Assembly: GCF_002277815.1 (NCBI RefSeq)
Contig: NZ_NKJI01000001.1
Span: 427,501-491,500, forward strand
DNA length: 64,000 bases
DNA from: Pseudomonas sp. ERMR1:02
Lineage (GTDB): Bacteria; Pseudomonadota; Gammaproteobacteria; Pseudomonadales; Pseudomonadaceae
Reading direction: 5' to 3'
Shown here: positions 1 through 9,042 of the stretch, in pieces
How the letters are laid out: the number at the start of each line of letters is the position of its first letter
How positions within the stretch are numbered: the first letter of the stretch is position 1
Made by a program: the position numbers and the translations under genes
Notes under the pieces: model-generated
Seen by the model: the letters and a program-made list of their open reading frames with translations, nothing else
Database searches by the model: none
Told to the model about the DNA's origin: nothing

Positions 1-2
1 TC

Positions 3-473
3 AAGGTCGATGCCGAAACCCGCGAACTCAACATCGGCAATTTCCCCCAATATGATCTCGGCCCTTCGAAAGACCAGAACAAGGCGTTCGAAGCCATCGT
101 CTGGGACTCGCACAATCAACAGCTGCTGCTGGGTGAGGAGCGTCCACCGGCGCTGTTTACCTGGAAGAGTGACGGCAAGGTCCTTAGCGGTGACAAGCTC
201 AAACTGGCCAGTCATGCACTGGACGTCCGTAACCTGTCGGCCCTTGCCATCGATCCACGGACTGGGCACATGCTGGTGCTGTCCGCCGACTCCCACCTGT
301 TGCTGGAGCTGGACAAGAAGGGCGAGCAAGTCAGTTTCATCGCCTTGCTGAGCGGCTTCCATGGTCTGAAAAAGACTATTCCCCGCGCTGAAGGCGTGGC
401 CATGGATGAGGCTGGCACGCTGTACATGGTGAGCGAGCCGAACCTGTTCTATCGCTTCGAAAAACAGAAGTAA
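3..473 (+). CDS. SdiA-regulated (YjiK-type) domain protein, 3' part only
   Basis: The gene enters from the left edge. An open frame runs from base 3 to a TAA at 471-473 and gives about 156 residues of C-terminal sequence. It contains LLLGEERPP, LSALAIDPRTG and ends VSEPNLFYRFEKQK. The downstream gene ends in nearly the same way (VSEPNLFYVFKK), so the two are tandem paralogues. The family (SdiA-regulated, Pfam PF06977, YjiK of E. coli) folds as a beta-propeller-like protein, usually exported or anchored at the inner membrane; its biochemical role is not established. The N-terminus and any signal segment lie outside the window. Confidence 0.8.
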   Translation, partial: KVDAETRELNIGNFPQYDLGPSKDQNKAFEAIVWDSHNQQLLLGEERPPALFTWKSDGKVLSGDKLKLASHALDVRNLSALAIDPRTGHMLVLSADSHLLLELDKKGEQVSFIALLSGFHGLKKTIPRAEGVAMDEAGTLYMVSEPNLFYRFEKQK

Positions 474-507
474 TCACTGCGATCCCTGTTGATTCCGAGC
501 CTGCCCA

Positions 508-1425
508 ATGCGTCGATTTGCCCGCCCCAAAGCCCTGATTTTCATCGTGTCGATGATTGCGCTGGTCGTGTTGGTCGCAATTGGTCAGTATCTGCGCCTA
601 TTCGAGCGAGCCTGGTTCAATCTGTACACCCTCTGGCAGCCGATGAATATCCAATCCATTGGCCTGGATCAGTATCGGGTGGTGGTGGAGGGGCAAGTCA
701 TCGAGGGATTGAGCAGCGATGTTTCAGCACTGACCTACGATCCGGTGCGCAAAAGCCTGTTCACTGTGACCAACAAGAACTCCGAGCTGATCGAACTCTC
801 CCTCGACGGCAAGATCTTGCGCCGCATTGCGCTGGTCGGTTTTGGCGACACGGAAGCTGTTGAGTTCATCAGTTCCGACACCTACGTGATCACCGACGAG
901 TACCAGCAACGGCTGATCAAGATTCATCTGGAGCAGGGAACCACTTTCCTCGATGCAGCGGACGCCGAGCAGATGACGCTAGGCGTGCACTTGAACAGCA
1001 ACAAGGGATTTGAAGGCCTGGCTTACGATTCGGTGGGCAAGCGCCTGTTTGTCGCCAAGGAGCGCGACCCGATGCTGATCTACGAAGTGCACGGGTTCCC
1101 GCATTTCAATCCGGAAAAATCTTACGCGGTGCATGTCATCAACAATCCCAAGCGTGATGCCGGGATGTTCGTGCGCGATCTGTCGAGCCTGCAATATGAC
1201 GAACGCAGCGGCCACTTGATGGCGCTGTCCGACGAGTCGCGGCTGATTCTGGAGCTTGATGTGGACGGGCGACCACTGAGCACCATGTCGTTGAGCAAGG
1301 GGAGTCAGGGATTGCAAAAGACCGTGCCGCAGGCGGAAGGGATTGCCATGGACGACGACGGTACGATGTACCTGGTGAGCGAGCCGAATCTGTTTTACGT
1401 GTTCAAGAAACCGGCGCAACCCTAA
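508..1425 (+). CDS. SdiA-regulated (YjiK-type) domain protein with N-terminal membrane anchor
   Basis: The 305-residue product starts with a short basic stretch (MRRFARPK) and a hydrophobic segment at about residues 9-27, so it is probably anchored in the inner membrane with the rest in the periplasm. The remainder has repeated propeller-like blades with motifs such as ALTYDPVRKSL, GFEGLAYD and AEGIAMDDDGTMYLVSEPNLF, typical of the SdiA-regulated family (YjiK). It begins 34 bases after the preceding paralogue, so the pair is probably co-transcribed. The function of the family is unknown; a phytase-like or lactonase-like propeller fold is only an analogy. A perfect 36-base inverted repeat lies just downstream and could end transcription. 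Confidence 0.85.
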   Translation: MRRFARPKALIFIVSMIALVVLVAIGQYLRLFERAWFNLYTLWQPMNIQSIGLDQYRVVVEGQVIEGLSSDVSALTYDPVRKSLFTVTNKNSELIELSLDGKILRRIALVGFGDTEAVEFISSDTYVITDEYQQRLIKIHLEQGTTFLDAADAEQMTLGVHLNSNKGFEGLAYDSVGKRLFVAKERDPMLIYEVHGFPHFNPEKSYAVHVINNPKRDAGMFVRDLSSLQYDERSGHLMALSDESRLILELDVDGRPLSTMSLSKGSQGLQKTVPQAEGIAMDDDGTMYLVSEPNLFYVFKKPAQP

Positions 1426-1444
1426 CCAACACCGCAAAACCAAC

Positions 1445-1536
1445 TGTAGGAGCGAAGCTTGCTCGCGAAGAGGCCATAACAGTCAACATCTCTGTCGAAT
1501 GTTATGGCCTCTTCGCGAGCAAGCTTCGCTCCTACA
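1445..1536. repeat. REP doublet (REPIN) with perfect 36-base arms
   Basis: Arms at 1445-1480 and 1501-1536 are exact reverse complements, each with the TGTAGGAGCGAAGCTTGCTC core, around a 20-base loop. It sits between two convergent genes, where it may also act as a bidirectional terminator. Confidence 0.93.
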
Positions 1537-1549
1537 GGAGGCGCTGGGA

Positions 1550-2221
1550 TCAGGCCTTGAGGGTTTTCACGCCTTCACTGGTCCCCAGCAACAGCAAGTC
1601 CGCCGGACGCGCCGCGAACAAACCATTGGTGACCACGCCAACGATCGCATTGATCTGCGTCTCCAGTTCTACTGGGTTGGTGATCTGCAGGTTGAACACA
1701 TCAAGGATGATGTTGCCGTTGTCGGTCAGCACGCCTTCGCGGTAAACCGGGTCGCCGCCCAGCTTCACCAGTTGACGAGCTACGTGGCTGCGGGCCATCG
1801 GGATCACTTCCACCGGCAGCGGGAATGCGCCAAGCACTGGCACCAGTTTGCTGGCGTCGGCGATGCAGATGAAGGTCTTGGCCACGGCCGCGACAATCTT
1901 CTCGCGGGTCAGGGCCGCGCCGCCGCCCTTGATCAGGTTCAGGTGCTCGTCGCTTTCATCGGCGCCGTCGACATAGAACTCCAGGTCACTGACGGTATTG
2001 AGTTCGTACACCGGGATGCCGTGACCCTTGAGGCGCGCGGCGGTAGCCTCGGAACTGGCGACTGCGCCATCGAATGCACCCTTGTGTTTTGCCAGAGCAT
2101 CGATGAAGCAGTTGGCGGTGGAGCCGGTGCCGACCCCGACGACGCTTTTATCGTCGAGTTTCGGAAGGATGAAGTCGACGGCGGCCTGAGCCACTGCCTG
2201 TTTGAGTTGATCCTGGGTCAT
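1550..2221 (-). CDS. rpiA: Ribose-5-phosphate isomerase A
   Basis: RpiA interconverts ribose 5-phosphate and ribulose 5-phosphate in the cytoplasmic pentose phosphate pathway. The 223-residue protein shows the family motifs [16 protein letters not shown] near residue 30, the DGADE motif, and [14 protein letters not shown] with the substrate-binding lysine and catalytic glutamate region. The start at 2221 (MTQDQLKQ) is preferred because it gives the normal family length; an in-frame upstream ATG would add 14 residues with no resemblance to the family. It is convergent with the preceding gene and divergent from ilvA, the arrangement known from P. aeruginosa (rpiA/ilvA1). Confidence 0.96.
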   Translation of the reverse strand: MTQDQLKQAVAQAAVDFILPKLDDKSVVGVGTGSTANCFIDALAKHKGAFDGAVASSEATAARLKGHGIPVYELNTVSDLEFYVDGADESDEHLNLIKGGGAALTREKIVAAVAKTFICIADASKLVPVLGAFPLPVEVIPMARSHVARQLVKLGGDPVYREGVLTDNGNIILDVFNLQITNPVELETQINAIVGVVTNGLFAARPADLLLLGTSEGVKTLKA

Positions 2222-2367
2222 GCGGGCTCCGGAAGCGGGCAAGGTGAACGGAAAGGCCGGCATTATAGCTCCATGCCGGGCTAAAACCTCTGTATTCGTG
2301 TGGTCGTGCGCCCAAAAGCCGGGTTAGACTCCGTGGTCCTGCCCAACCCGCTCAGTGATGCTTTCCG

Positions 2368-3882
2368 ATGCTTGAACAATACGTCAAAAAGATCCTCACC
2401 TCGCGCGTTTACGACGTTGCCGTAGAAACCCCATTGCAGACTGCCCGTCAGCTCTCCGAGCGGCTGAGCAACGAGATTTGGCTCAAGCGTGAAGACTTGC
2501 AGCCGGTGTTCTCGTTCAAGATTCGCGGCGCTTACAACAAGCTGACCCAGTTGAGCGATGAAGAGCGCGCCCGTGGCGTGGTCACCGCTTCGGCGGGCAA
2601 TCATGCGCAAGGCCTGGCCCTGGCGGCGAAAGTATTGGGCGTGAAAGCGACCATCGTCATGCCCAAGACCACCCCTGAGATCAAGGTCGAAGGCGTGCGT
2701 TCGCGCGGTGGCAAAGTGGTGCTGCACGGCGATTCATTCCCGGAGGCCCTGGCCTACTCGCTGAAACTGGTCGACGAAAAAGGCTACGTCTACATTCACC
2801 CCTATGACGATCCCCACACCATTGCCGGGCAGGGCACGGTGGCCATGGAGATTCTGCGCCAGCATCCGGGGCGTCTGGATGCGATTTTCGTCCCGGTGGG
2901 CGGTGGCGGGCTGATCGCCGGCATCGCGGCGTACGTCAAATACTTGCGCCCGGACATCAAGATCATTGGCGTCGAGCCGGACGACTCCAACTGCCTGCAA
3001 GCCGCCATGGCTGCAGGCGAGCGCGTGGTGCTGCCAACCGTGGGCATCTTCGCCGACGGCGTGGCGGTGGCCCAGATCGGCCAGCACACCTTCGATATCT
3101 GCAAAGATCATGTTGATGAAGTCATTACCGTCAGCACCGACGAGATCTGCGCGGCAATAAAGGATATCTACGACGATACACGCTCGATCACCGAACCTGC
3201 CGGCGCGTTGGGCGTGGCCGGGATCAAGAAGTACGTCGAGCAACGTGGCGTCACCGGGCACACCTTCGTGGCTATCGATTCCGGTGCCAACGTCAACTTC
3301 GATCGCTTGCGCCACGTGGCCGAGCGAGCGGAATTGGGTGAGGGCCGCGAAGCCATCATCGCTGTGACCATCCCCGAGAAACCGGGCAGCTTCAAGGCGT
3401 TCTGCGAGGCCATCGGCAAGCGCCAGATCACCGAATTCAACTATCGCTATAACACCGGCAGCGAAGCGCACATCTTCGTTGGCGTGCAGACGCACCCGGA
3501 CACCGACCCACGTAGCGCGTTGATCGCCAGCCTTAGCGAGCAGGGCTTCCCCGTAATCGACCTGACCGACAACGAATTGGCCAAGTTGCACATTCGTCAT
3601 ATGGTCGGCGGACGCGCGGCGCATGTGGTCGATGAAGTGATCCTGCGGTTCGAATTCCCGGAGCGTCCGGGAGCGCTGTTCAACTTCCTCAATAAGCTCG
3701 GCGGGCGCTGGAACATCTCGATGTTCCACTATCGCAACCATGGTGCGGCGGATGGCCGCGTGGTCGCAGGCCTGCAAGTGCCTCACGATGAGCGTCATCT
3801 GGTGCCGGCGGCGCTGGAAGAAATCGGCTACCCGTACTGGGATGAAAGCGACAATCCGGCCTATCAACTGTTTCTTGGCTGA
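2368..3882 (+). CDS. ilvA: Threonine ammonia-lyase, biosynthetic
   Basis: This PLP enzyme deaminates L-threonine to 2-oxobutanoate, the first committed step of isoleucine synthesis. The 504 residues comprise an N-terminal fold-type II PLP domain (about 1-320) and two C-terminal ACT-like regulatory repeats (about 325-500). The PLP lysine is in FSFKIRGAYNK (K51), the phosphate-binding glycine loop is VGGGGLIAG, and SAGNHAQG is the conserved substrate loop. The double regulatory domain marks it as the biosynthetic, isoleucine-inhibited type rather than the short catabolic type. It is transcribed away from rpiA; ilvD, a later enzyme of the same pathway, is at about 29 kb in the window. Confidence 0.96.
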   Translation: MLEQYVKKILTSRVYDVAVETPLQTARQLSERLSNEIWLKREDLQPVFSFKIRGAYNKLTQLSDEERARGVVTASAGNHAQGLALAAKVLGVKATIVMPKTTPEIKVEGVRSRGGKVVLHGDSFPEALAYSLKLVDEKGYVYIHPYDDPHTIAGQGTVAMEILRQHPGRLDAIFVPVGGGGLIAGIAAYVKYLRPDIKIIGVEPDDSNCLQAAMAAGERVVLPTVGIFADGVAVAQIGQHTFDICKDHVDEVITVSTDEICAAIKDIYDDTRSITEPAGALGVAGIKKYVEQRGVTGHTFVAIDSGANVNFDRLRHVAERAELGEGREAIIAVTIPEKPGSFKAFCEAIGKRQITEFNYRYNTGSEAHIFVGVQTHPDTDPRSALIASLSEQGFPVIDLTDNELAKLHIRHMVGGRAAHVVDEVILRFEFPERPGALFNFLNKLGGRWNISMFHYRNHGAADGRVVAGLQVPHDERHLVPAALEEIGYPYWDESDNPAYQLFLG

Positions 3883-3921
3883 ACGGCTACGCTGATGGGC
3901 AAGGCATAAGGAAATCGAACC

Positions 3922-4347
3922 ATGGAAACGTTAACGGCCCTGAAAGCGGCGCACATGGTGGCGACGGTGGTGTTGCTGGGGTGTGCACTGGGCCTGGGGA
4001 TCTGGGTCTGGCGAACCCGGCGTCTTGGCGACGCAACGGCGGCAAGCCGTACCCTGCAACGACCGCGAGTGTTCATCTGGCTGTTGATGGGGCTGGCGCT
4101 CTTGAGCATGCCGTTTACCGGTTGGTGGATGGTGCACCTGGTGGGCTGGCCGCTGGGGCAAACCTGGTTGCTGGCGTCGAGCGTGCTCTACACCGTGGCG
4201 GCGCTGGCGTGGTTCTGGTTGCTGGTGCGACTGAACAAAGTACGCAAGACGCCGGGGGGCGTGGGCAAATTCAGCTTTGCGTTGGCGTTGTTCAGTTTTG
4301 TCTGCTTTATCGCCATTGCCGGGTTGATGGGCGCCAAGCCCGTGTAG
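3922..4347 (+). CDS. DUF2269-type integral membrane protein
   Basis: This 141-residue protein is almost entirely hydrophobic, with four predicted transmembrane segments at about residues 8-27, 50-70, 80-102 and 115-135. The pattern AAHMVATVVLLGCALGLG near the start, a mid-protein GWWMV and a C-terminal membrane segment resemble the DUF2269 family of small bacterial membrane proteins of unknown function. It lies 39 bases after ilvA in the same direction, with GGAAATCGAACC before the ATG. Its TAG stop codon (4345-4347) is formed by the TGTAGGAGC motif of a REP element, so the REP begins inside the gene end. Confidence 0.7.
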   Translation: METLTALKAAHMVATVVLLGCALGLGIWVWRTRRLGDATAASRTLQRPRVFIWLLMGLALLSMPFTGWWMVHLVGWPLGQTWLLASSVLYTVAALAWFWLLVRLNKVRKTPGGVGKFSFALALFSFVCFIAIAGLMGAKPV

Positions 4348-4442
4348 GAGCGAGCCTGCTCGCGAAAAACTCAAGATCGCAGCGGGGCATCAGGTGCCCC
4401 GCGTTATCGTTAGCGACCATCGCGAGCAGGCTCGCTCCTACA
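4343..4442. repeat. Long REPIN (about 100 bases)
   Basis: Outer arms TGTAGGAGCGAGCCTGCTCG (from 4343) and its complement ending at 4442 enclose a GC-rich inner hairpin near 4382-4403. The left arm contains the stop codon of the upstream gene. Confidence 0.92.
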
Positions 4443-4453
4443 GAAAGGCGATA

Positions 4454-5110
4454 TCAGCCGCGCAGACTGATCACCGGCCAGCCACGCTTCTCGGCCTCGG
4501 CACGCAAGTTAGGATCCGGATCGACCGCCACCGGATTCGCCACCTGCTCCAGCAACGGCAAGTCATTCATCGAGTCGCTATAGAAGTAACTGCCTTCCAG
4601 CGAAAACCCGGTCTCTTCCAGCCAGCGATTCAGCCTTGTTACCTTGCCTTCACGGAAACACGGCACATCAGTGCTGCGTCCGGTGTAGCGACCATCCAGC
4701 ATTTCGCATTCGGTAGCGATCAGGGTTTCGACACCCAGGCGCTCGGCAATGGGGCCGGTGACGAAACGGTTGGTCGCGGTGATGATCACCAGCTTGTCAC
4801 CGGCGGCCCGGTGTTTGGCCAGCAGTTCGATCGCCTTGGGCAGCATGATCGGTTCGATGCAATCGCGCATGTAGTCGCTGTGCCATAGATCCAGCGTGGC
4901 CATTTCGGTGCGGCCGAGGACTTCCAGGCAGAAGTTCAGATAGGCGTCGTTATCCAGCTTGCCAGCCAGATAATCCTGATAGAACTCGTCGTTGCGTGCC
5001 TTATAGGCGACGGCGTCGAGGAAGCCGCGCTCACAAAGGTAATCGCCCCAGGCGTGGTCGCTGTCGCCGCCCAGAAGCGTGTTGTCCAAGTCGAATAAAG
5101 CCAGCCGCAT
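4454..5110 (-). CDS. HAD-superfamily (subclass IB) phosphatase
   Basis: The 218-residue cytoplasmic protein has all HAD motifs: LFDLDNTLL with the nucleophile D7 and acid/base D9, motif II ITATNRF, a lysine in the conserved position, and motif [17 protein letters not shown] for magnesium binding. It resembles phosphoserine-phosphatase-like (SerB/HAD-IB) enzymes, which hydrolyse small phosphomonoesters. The corresponding gene beside rppH in P. aeruginosa has, to my recollection, been linked to histidinol-phosphate phosphatase activity; the sequence alone cannot confirm that substrate here. It is divergent from rppH-ptsP with about 140 bases between. Confidence 0.85.
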   Translation of the reverse strand: MRLALFDLDNTLLGGDSDHAWGDYLCERGFLDAVAYKARNDEFYQDYLAGKLDNDAYLNFCLEVLGRTEMATLDLWHSDYMRDCIEPIMLPKAIELLAKHRAAGDKLVIITATNRFVTGPIAERLGVETLIATECEMLDGRYTGRSTDVPCFREGKVTRLNRWLEETGFSLEGSYFYSDSMNDLPLLEQVANPVAVDPDPNLRAEAEKRGWPVISLRG

Positions 5111-5253
5111 TGCAGTTACTCGCTGAAAAGTCTGTAGAAAGGCGTCCAGAATACGGACTTTTCACAAGAGTGCACATAAGGTAAGCCGGCGCGTTGCTGC
5201 CTTCACAACCTTTGTGGAACAATGCGGCGACATGCGTTTGCGAGGTTGTTGCC

Positions 5254-5733
5254 GTGATCGACCCCGATGGTTTTCGTCCTAATGTCGGGATCATTCTTAC
5301 GAATGATGCCGGCCAGGTGCTATGGGCTCGCCGTATCAATCAAGATGCCTGGCAGTTTCCTCAAGGCGGGATCAACCCCCAGGAGACGCCGGAAGACGCC
5401 TTGTACCGCGAGTTGAACGAAGAAGTGGGCCTGGAACGCGAAGATGTTGAAATACTCGCCTGCACCCGGGGCTGGTTGCGTTATCGTTTGCCGCAACGTC
5501 TGGTCAGGACGCACAGCCAACCGCTGTGCATCGGCCAGAAGCAGAAATGGTTTCTCCTGCGCCTGATCTCCAATGAGCAGCGGGTGCGGATGGATTTGAC
5601 CGGTAAACCGGAATTCGATGGCTGGCGCTGGGTCAGCTATTGGTATCCGTTGGGCCAGGTGGTGACATTCAAGCGCGAGGTGTATCGACGCGCTCTCAAA
5701 GAGCTTGCCCCGCGCCTTTTATCGCGCGACTGA
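5254..5733 (+). CDS. rppH: RNA pyrophosphohydrolase
   Basis: RppH is a Nudix enzyme that removes pyrophosphate from 5'-triphosphorylated mRNA and so triggers RNase E-dependent decay. The start is the GTG at 5254 ([15 protein letters not shown]), which gives 159 residues, the normal length in Pseudomonas; an ATG 20 codons upstream would add a tail with no family similarity. The Nudix box runs from G38 to L60 with the REXNEE core (RELNEE), preceded by [10 protein letters not shown]. The gene ends 22 bases before ptsP, the conserved rppH-ptsP order. Confidence 0.95.
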   Translation: MIDPDGFRPNVGIILTNDAGQVLWARRINQDAWQFPQGGINPQETPEDALYRELNEEVGLEREDVEILACTRGWLRYRLPQRLVRTHSQPLCIGQKQKWFLLRLISNEQRVRMDLTGKPEFDGWRWVSYWYPLGQVVTFKREVYRRALKELAPRLLSRD

Positions 5734-5755
5734 CGACGGAGTTCGACCCCGAGCC

Positions 5756-8035
5756 ATGCTCAATACGCTGCGCAAGATCGTCCAGGAAGTTAACTCCGCC
5801 AAGGATCTCAAGACGGCGTTGGGGATTATTGTGTTGCGCGTCAAAGAGGCCATGGGCAGCCAGGTCTGCTCGGTCTACCTGCTTGACCCCGAGACTAACC
5901 GTTTCGTGCTGATGGCCACCGAGGGCTTGAACAAGCGCTCGATCGGCAAGGTCAGCATGGCCCCCAATGAAGGTCTGGTCGGCCTGGTCGGCACGCGTGA
6001 AGAACCCCTGAACCTAGAAAACGCTGCGGATCACCCGCGCTACCGCTACTTTGCCGAGACCGGTGAAGAGCGTTATGCATCGTTCCTCGGGGCGCCGATC
6101 ATTCACCACCGTCGCGTCGTCGGCGTGTTGGTCATTCAGCAGAAAGAACGCCGCCAGTTCGATGAAGGTGAAGAAGCCTTCCTCGTGACCATGAGCGCGC
6201 AGCTCGCCGGGGTTATCGCCCACGCCGAGGCCACCGGTTCGATCCGTGGCCTGGGCCGTCAGGGCAAGGGCATTCAAGAAGCCAAGTTCGTCGGCGTACC
6301 CGGTTCGCCTGGCGCGGCGGTCGGCACCGCGGTGGTCATGTTGCCGCCGGCCGACCTGGATGTGGTACCTGACAAGACCATCACCGACATCGACGCCGAA
6401 CTCGGACTGTTCAAGACTGCTATCGAAGGTGTGCGCGCCGACATGCGCACGTTGTCCGCCAAGCTCGCCACGCAGTTGCGCCCTGAAGAACGCGCCCTGT
6501 TCGACGTCTATCTGATGATGCTCGACGACGCCGCGCTGGGCAGTGAAGTGACCACCGTGATCAAGACCGGGCAGTGGGCCCAGGGCGCCTTGCGCCAAGT
6601 GGTCACCGATCACGTCAATCGCTTCGAATTGATGGACGACGCCTACCTGCGTGAGCGCGCATCGGACGTCAAGGATCTTGGTCGTCGTCTGCTCGCTTAC
6701 CTGCAGGAAGAGCGCCAGCAAACTCTGGTATACCCAGACAAGACCATTCTGGTCAGCGAAGAACTGACGCCGGCAATGCTCGGCGAAGTTCCGGAAAACA
6801 AGCTGGTGGGCCTGGTCTCGGTACTCGGTTCCGGCAACTCCCACGTCGCGATCCTCGCTCGGGCGATGGGTATCCCGACGGTAATGGGCCTGGTCGATCT
6901 GCCGTATTCCAAAGTCGACGGCATCGACATGATCGTCGACGGCCATCGCGGCGAGGTCTACACAAACCCCAGTGACGTGCTGCGCAAGCACTTCGCCGAG
7001 GTGGTCGAGGAAGAAAAACAACTGGCCCTCGGGCTCGATGCGCTGCGCGATCTGCCATGTATTACGGTCGACGGCCATCGCATGCCGCTGTGGGTCAACA
7101 CCGGCCTGCTGGCGGACGTGGCGCGCGCGCAGAAACGCGGAGCCGAAGGTGTTGGCCTGTACCGCACCGAAGTTCCGTTCATGATCAACCAGCGCTTCCC
7201 GAGTGAAAAGGAACAGCTGGCGATCTACCGCGAGCAACTCGCCGCGTTCCACCCGCAACCGGTGACCATGCGTACCTTGGACATTGGTGGCGACAAGTCG
7301 CTGTCGTACTTCCCGATCAAGGAAGACAACCCGTTCCTCGGCTGGCGCGGCATTCGCGTCACCCTCGACCACCCGGAAATCTTCCTGGTGCAGACCCGTG
7401 CCATGCTCAAGGCCAGTGAAGGCTTGAACAACCTGCGGATTCTGCTGCCGATGATTTCCGGTATCCATGAATTGGAAGAAGCCCTGCACCTGATCCACCG
7501 GGCTTGGGGTGAAGTGCGTGACGAAGGTTGCGACGTGCCGATGCCGCCGGTTGGCGTGATGATCGAGATCCCGGCGGCGGTGTACCAGACCAAGGAACTG
7601 GCGCGGCAAGTGGACTTCCTGTCGGTCGGCTCCAACGACCTGACCCAGTACCTGCTGGCCGTGGACCGAAACAACCCGCGGGTAGCCGACCTCTACGACT
7701 ACCTGCACCCGGCGGTGCTCCAGGCGTTGCAGAACGTGGTGCGCGATGCCCATGCCGAAGGCAAACCGGTGAGTATCTGCGGTGAAATGGCCGGTGATCC
7801 GGCGGCTGCGGTGCTGTTGATGGCGATGGGTTTCGACAGCTTGTCGATGAACGCCACCAACTTGCCGAAAGTGAAGTGGATGTTGCGCCAGATCAACCTG
7901 AGCAAGGCCAAGGAGTTGCTGGCTGAGCTAATGACCATCGACAACCCGCAAGTGATCCACAGCTCGCTGCAACTGGCGCTGAAAAATCTTGGGCTGGCGC
8001 GGATGATCAATCCGGGTTCGGCCAAGCCCCTCTAA
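5756..8035 (+). CDS. ptsP: Phosphoenolpyruvate-protein phosphotransferase, nitrogen PTS enzyme I
   Basis: EI-Ntr autophosphorylates from PEP and passes phosphate to NPr and then EIIA-Ntr, linking nitrogen and carbon status to regulation. The 759 residues comprise a GAF sensory domain (about 15-160, binding glutamine in characterised homologues), the PTS N-terminal domain (about 175-295), the phosphohistidine swivelling domain with H363 in GNSHVAILARAMG, and the PEP-binding TIM barrel (about 400-690) with VGSNDLTQYLLAVDRNN and CGEMAGDP. The start MLNTLRKIVQEVN at 5756 is chosen over an in-frame ATG 17 codons upstream, which overlaps rppH. Confidence 0.96.
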   Translation: MLNTLRKIVQEVNSAKDLKTALGIIVLRVKEAMGSQVCSVYLLDPETNRFVLMATEGLNKRSIGKVSMAPNEGLVGLVGTREEPLNLENAADHPRYRYFAETGEERYASFLGAPIIHHRRVVGVLVIQQKERRQFDEGEEAFLVTMSAQLAGVIAHAEATGSIRGLGRQGKGIQEAKFVGVPGSPGAAVGTAVVMLPPADLDVVPDKTITDIDAELGLFKTAIEGVRADMRTLSAKLATQLRPEERALFDVYLMMLDDAALGSEVTTVIKTGQWAQGALRQVVTDHVNRFELMDDAYLRERASDVKDLGRRLLAYLQEERQQTLVYPDKTILVSEELTPAMLGEVPENKLVGLVSVLGSGNSHVAILARAMGIPTVMGLVDLPYSKVDGIDMIVDGHRGEVYTNPSDVLRKHFAEVVEEEKQLALGLDALRDLPCITVDGHRMPLWVNTGLLADVARAQKRGAEGVGLYRTEVPFMINQRFPSEKEQLAIYREQLAAFHPQPVTMRTLDIGGDKSLSYFPIKEDNPFLGWRGIRVTLDHPEIFLVQTRAMLKASEGLNNLRILLPMISGIHELEEALHLIHRAWGEVRDEGCDVPMPPVGVMIEIPAAVYQTKELARQVDFLSVGSNDLTQYLLAVDRNNPRVADLYDYLHPAVLQALQNVVRDAHAEGKPVSICGEMAGDPAAAVLLMAMGFDSLSMNATNLPKVKWMLRQINLSKAKELLAELMTIDNPQVIHSSLQLALKNLGLARMINPGSAKPL

Positions 8036-8049
8036 AAAGCTGATGGCCC

Positions 8050-8141
8050 CTTCGCGGGCAAGCCTCGCTCCTACAGGTCCATGTCGTCCGCATTATTATG
8101 CTCGACACAAAACCTGTAGGAGCGAGGCTTGCCCGCGAAGG
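8050..8141. repeat. REP doublet
   Basis: Inverted arms at 8050-8077 and 8113-8141, core GTAGGAGCGAGGCTTGCCCG, in the convergent gap between ptsP and the NRDE gene. Confidence 0.92.
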
Positions 8142-8163
8142 CGTCTTTGACTACGCCGAAAAT

Positions 8164-8910
8164 CTAAAGCTTGATCTCCACTTCCCCAAGATGCCCGCCA
8201 TACGGCCCGAAACTCCTTTCGACCAAATGCCGCGCGCCATCCGCCTGGACAATCAACGCCGTACTCGCCCGGGTTCCGTAACTCTGGCTCGAAATAAACA
8301 CACTCGACAGCAGCATCTCTGTGGCCAATCCCACTCCGGTGTCCGGCAGCTCGGCAAACGGCGCTTGCTGCGAATCGCCGAGCAAGGCCAGCAGCGCCTG
8401 AGGTTGTGGATCGTCCAGCACTTCACTCAACGCGGCTTTGGCCTTGAGCAGCTTCGGCCACGGCGTATCCAGCCCGGCGTTCGACAGCCCATAAACCCCT
8501 GCAGGCAACATCACCGCTTCCGATTCCCGGGCATTGAAGTGCCAGAGTTCATGGTTATTGCCAATTAGCAGGTTGAAGCCGCCATATTCCGGCGAACGGG
8601 CGACAACGTCGGTTAAATAGTCGTCTATTGTGATCTCGCCGGTGAGAAAACGTGCCACCAGCTCACCCCGGGACTTGCGCCCCGGCGGCCGATGGGGATC
8701 GCGGATGTTGGTCAGCGCGGCGAAACGCCCGTTGGCGCCGACGCCGAGCCAGGTGCCACCGGCCTCCAGATCGCGACCGGCGTACACCTGCGCAGATTCG
8801 GGCCATTGCGCCAGCGGCAGGCTGGGGCGGGCATAGAACTCGTCGCGGTTGGCCGCCACGATCAGCGGCTGGGGATGACCCGGTCGCCAGGCGAAAACAA
8901 TCAGGCACAT
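8164..8910 (-). CDS. NRDE (TANGO2-like) family protein
   Basis: The 248-residue protein begins with the diagnostic MCLIVFAW, whose Cys2 becomes N-terminal after methionine removal, followed by the NRDE motif in VAANRDEFYARP (residues 22-25) and GGTWLGV. This is the NRDE/TANGO2 family, which has the N-terminal-nucleophile-like arrangement. Eukaryotic members have been tied to lipid and haem handling, and the bacterial role is unsettled. It is convergent with ptsP and divergent from the downstream TSUP permease. An ATG at 8910 with no competing upstream start fixes the N-terminus, because Cys2 must directly follow it. Confidence 0.87.
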   Translation of the reverse strand: MCLIVFAWRPGHPQPLIVAANRDEFYARPSLPLAQWPESAQVYAGRDLEAGGTWLGVGANGRFAALTNIRDPHRPPGRKSRGELVARFLTGEITIDDYLTDVVARSPEYGGFNLLIGNNHELWHFNARESEAVMLPAGVYGLSNAGLDTPWPKLLKAKAALSEVLDDPQPQALLALLGDSQQAPFAELPDTGVGLATEMLLSSVFISSQSYGTRASTALIVQADGARHLVERSFGPYGGHLGEVEIKL

Positions 8911-9042
8911 AAGGTGATCCTTGTGTGTTTTTTGCCCACTTTACGCAGTCATCGTGCGGGTATCCATCGCCATCCAGTGGAGCCCAAGGCCATGCATCCG
9001 TTACCATGCCGCTCCGGTTTTGGGGTTGGGTGGGAAAACAGC

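Noticed and set aside
6014..7753. 579-codon open frame antisense to ptsP
   Set aside because: It is a by-product of high third-position GC in the real gene; no ribosome-binding site, no recognisable domain, and Gln/His/Arg-rich composition typical of antisense frames.
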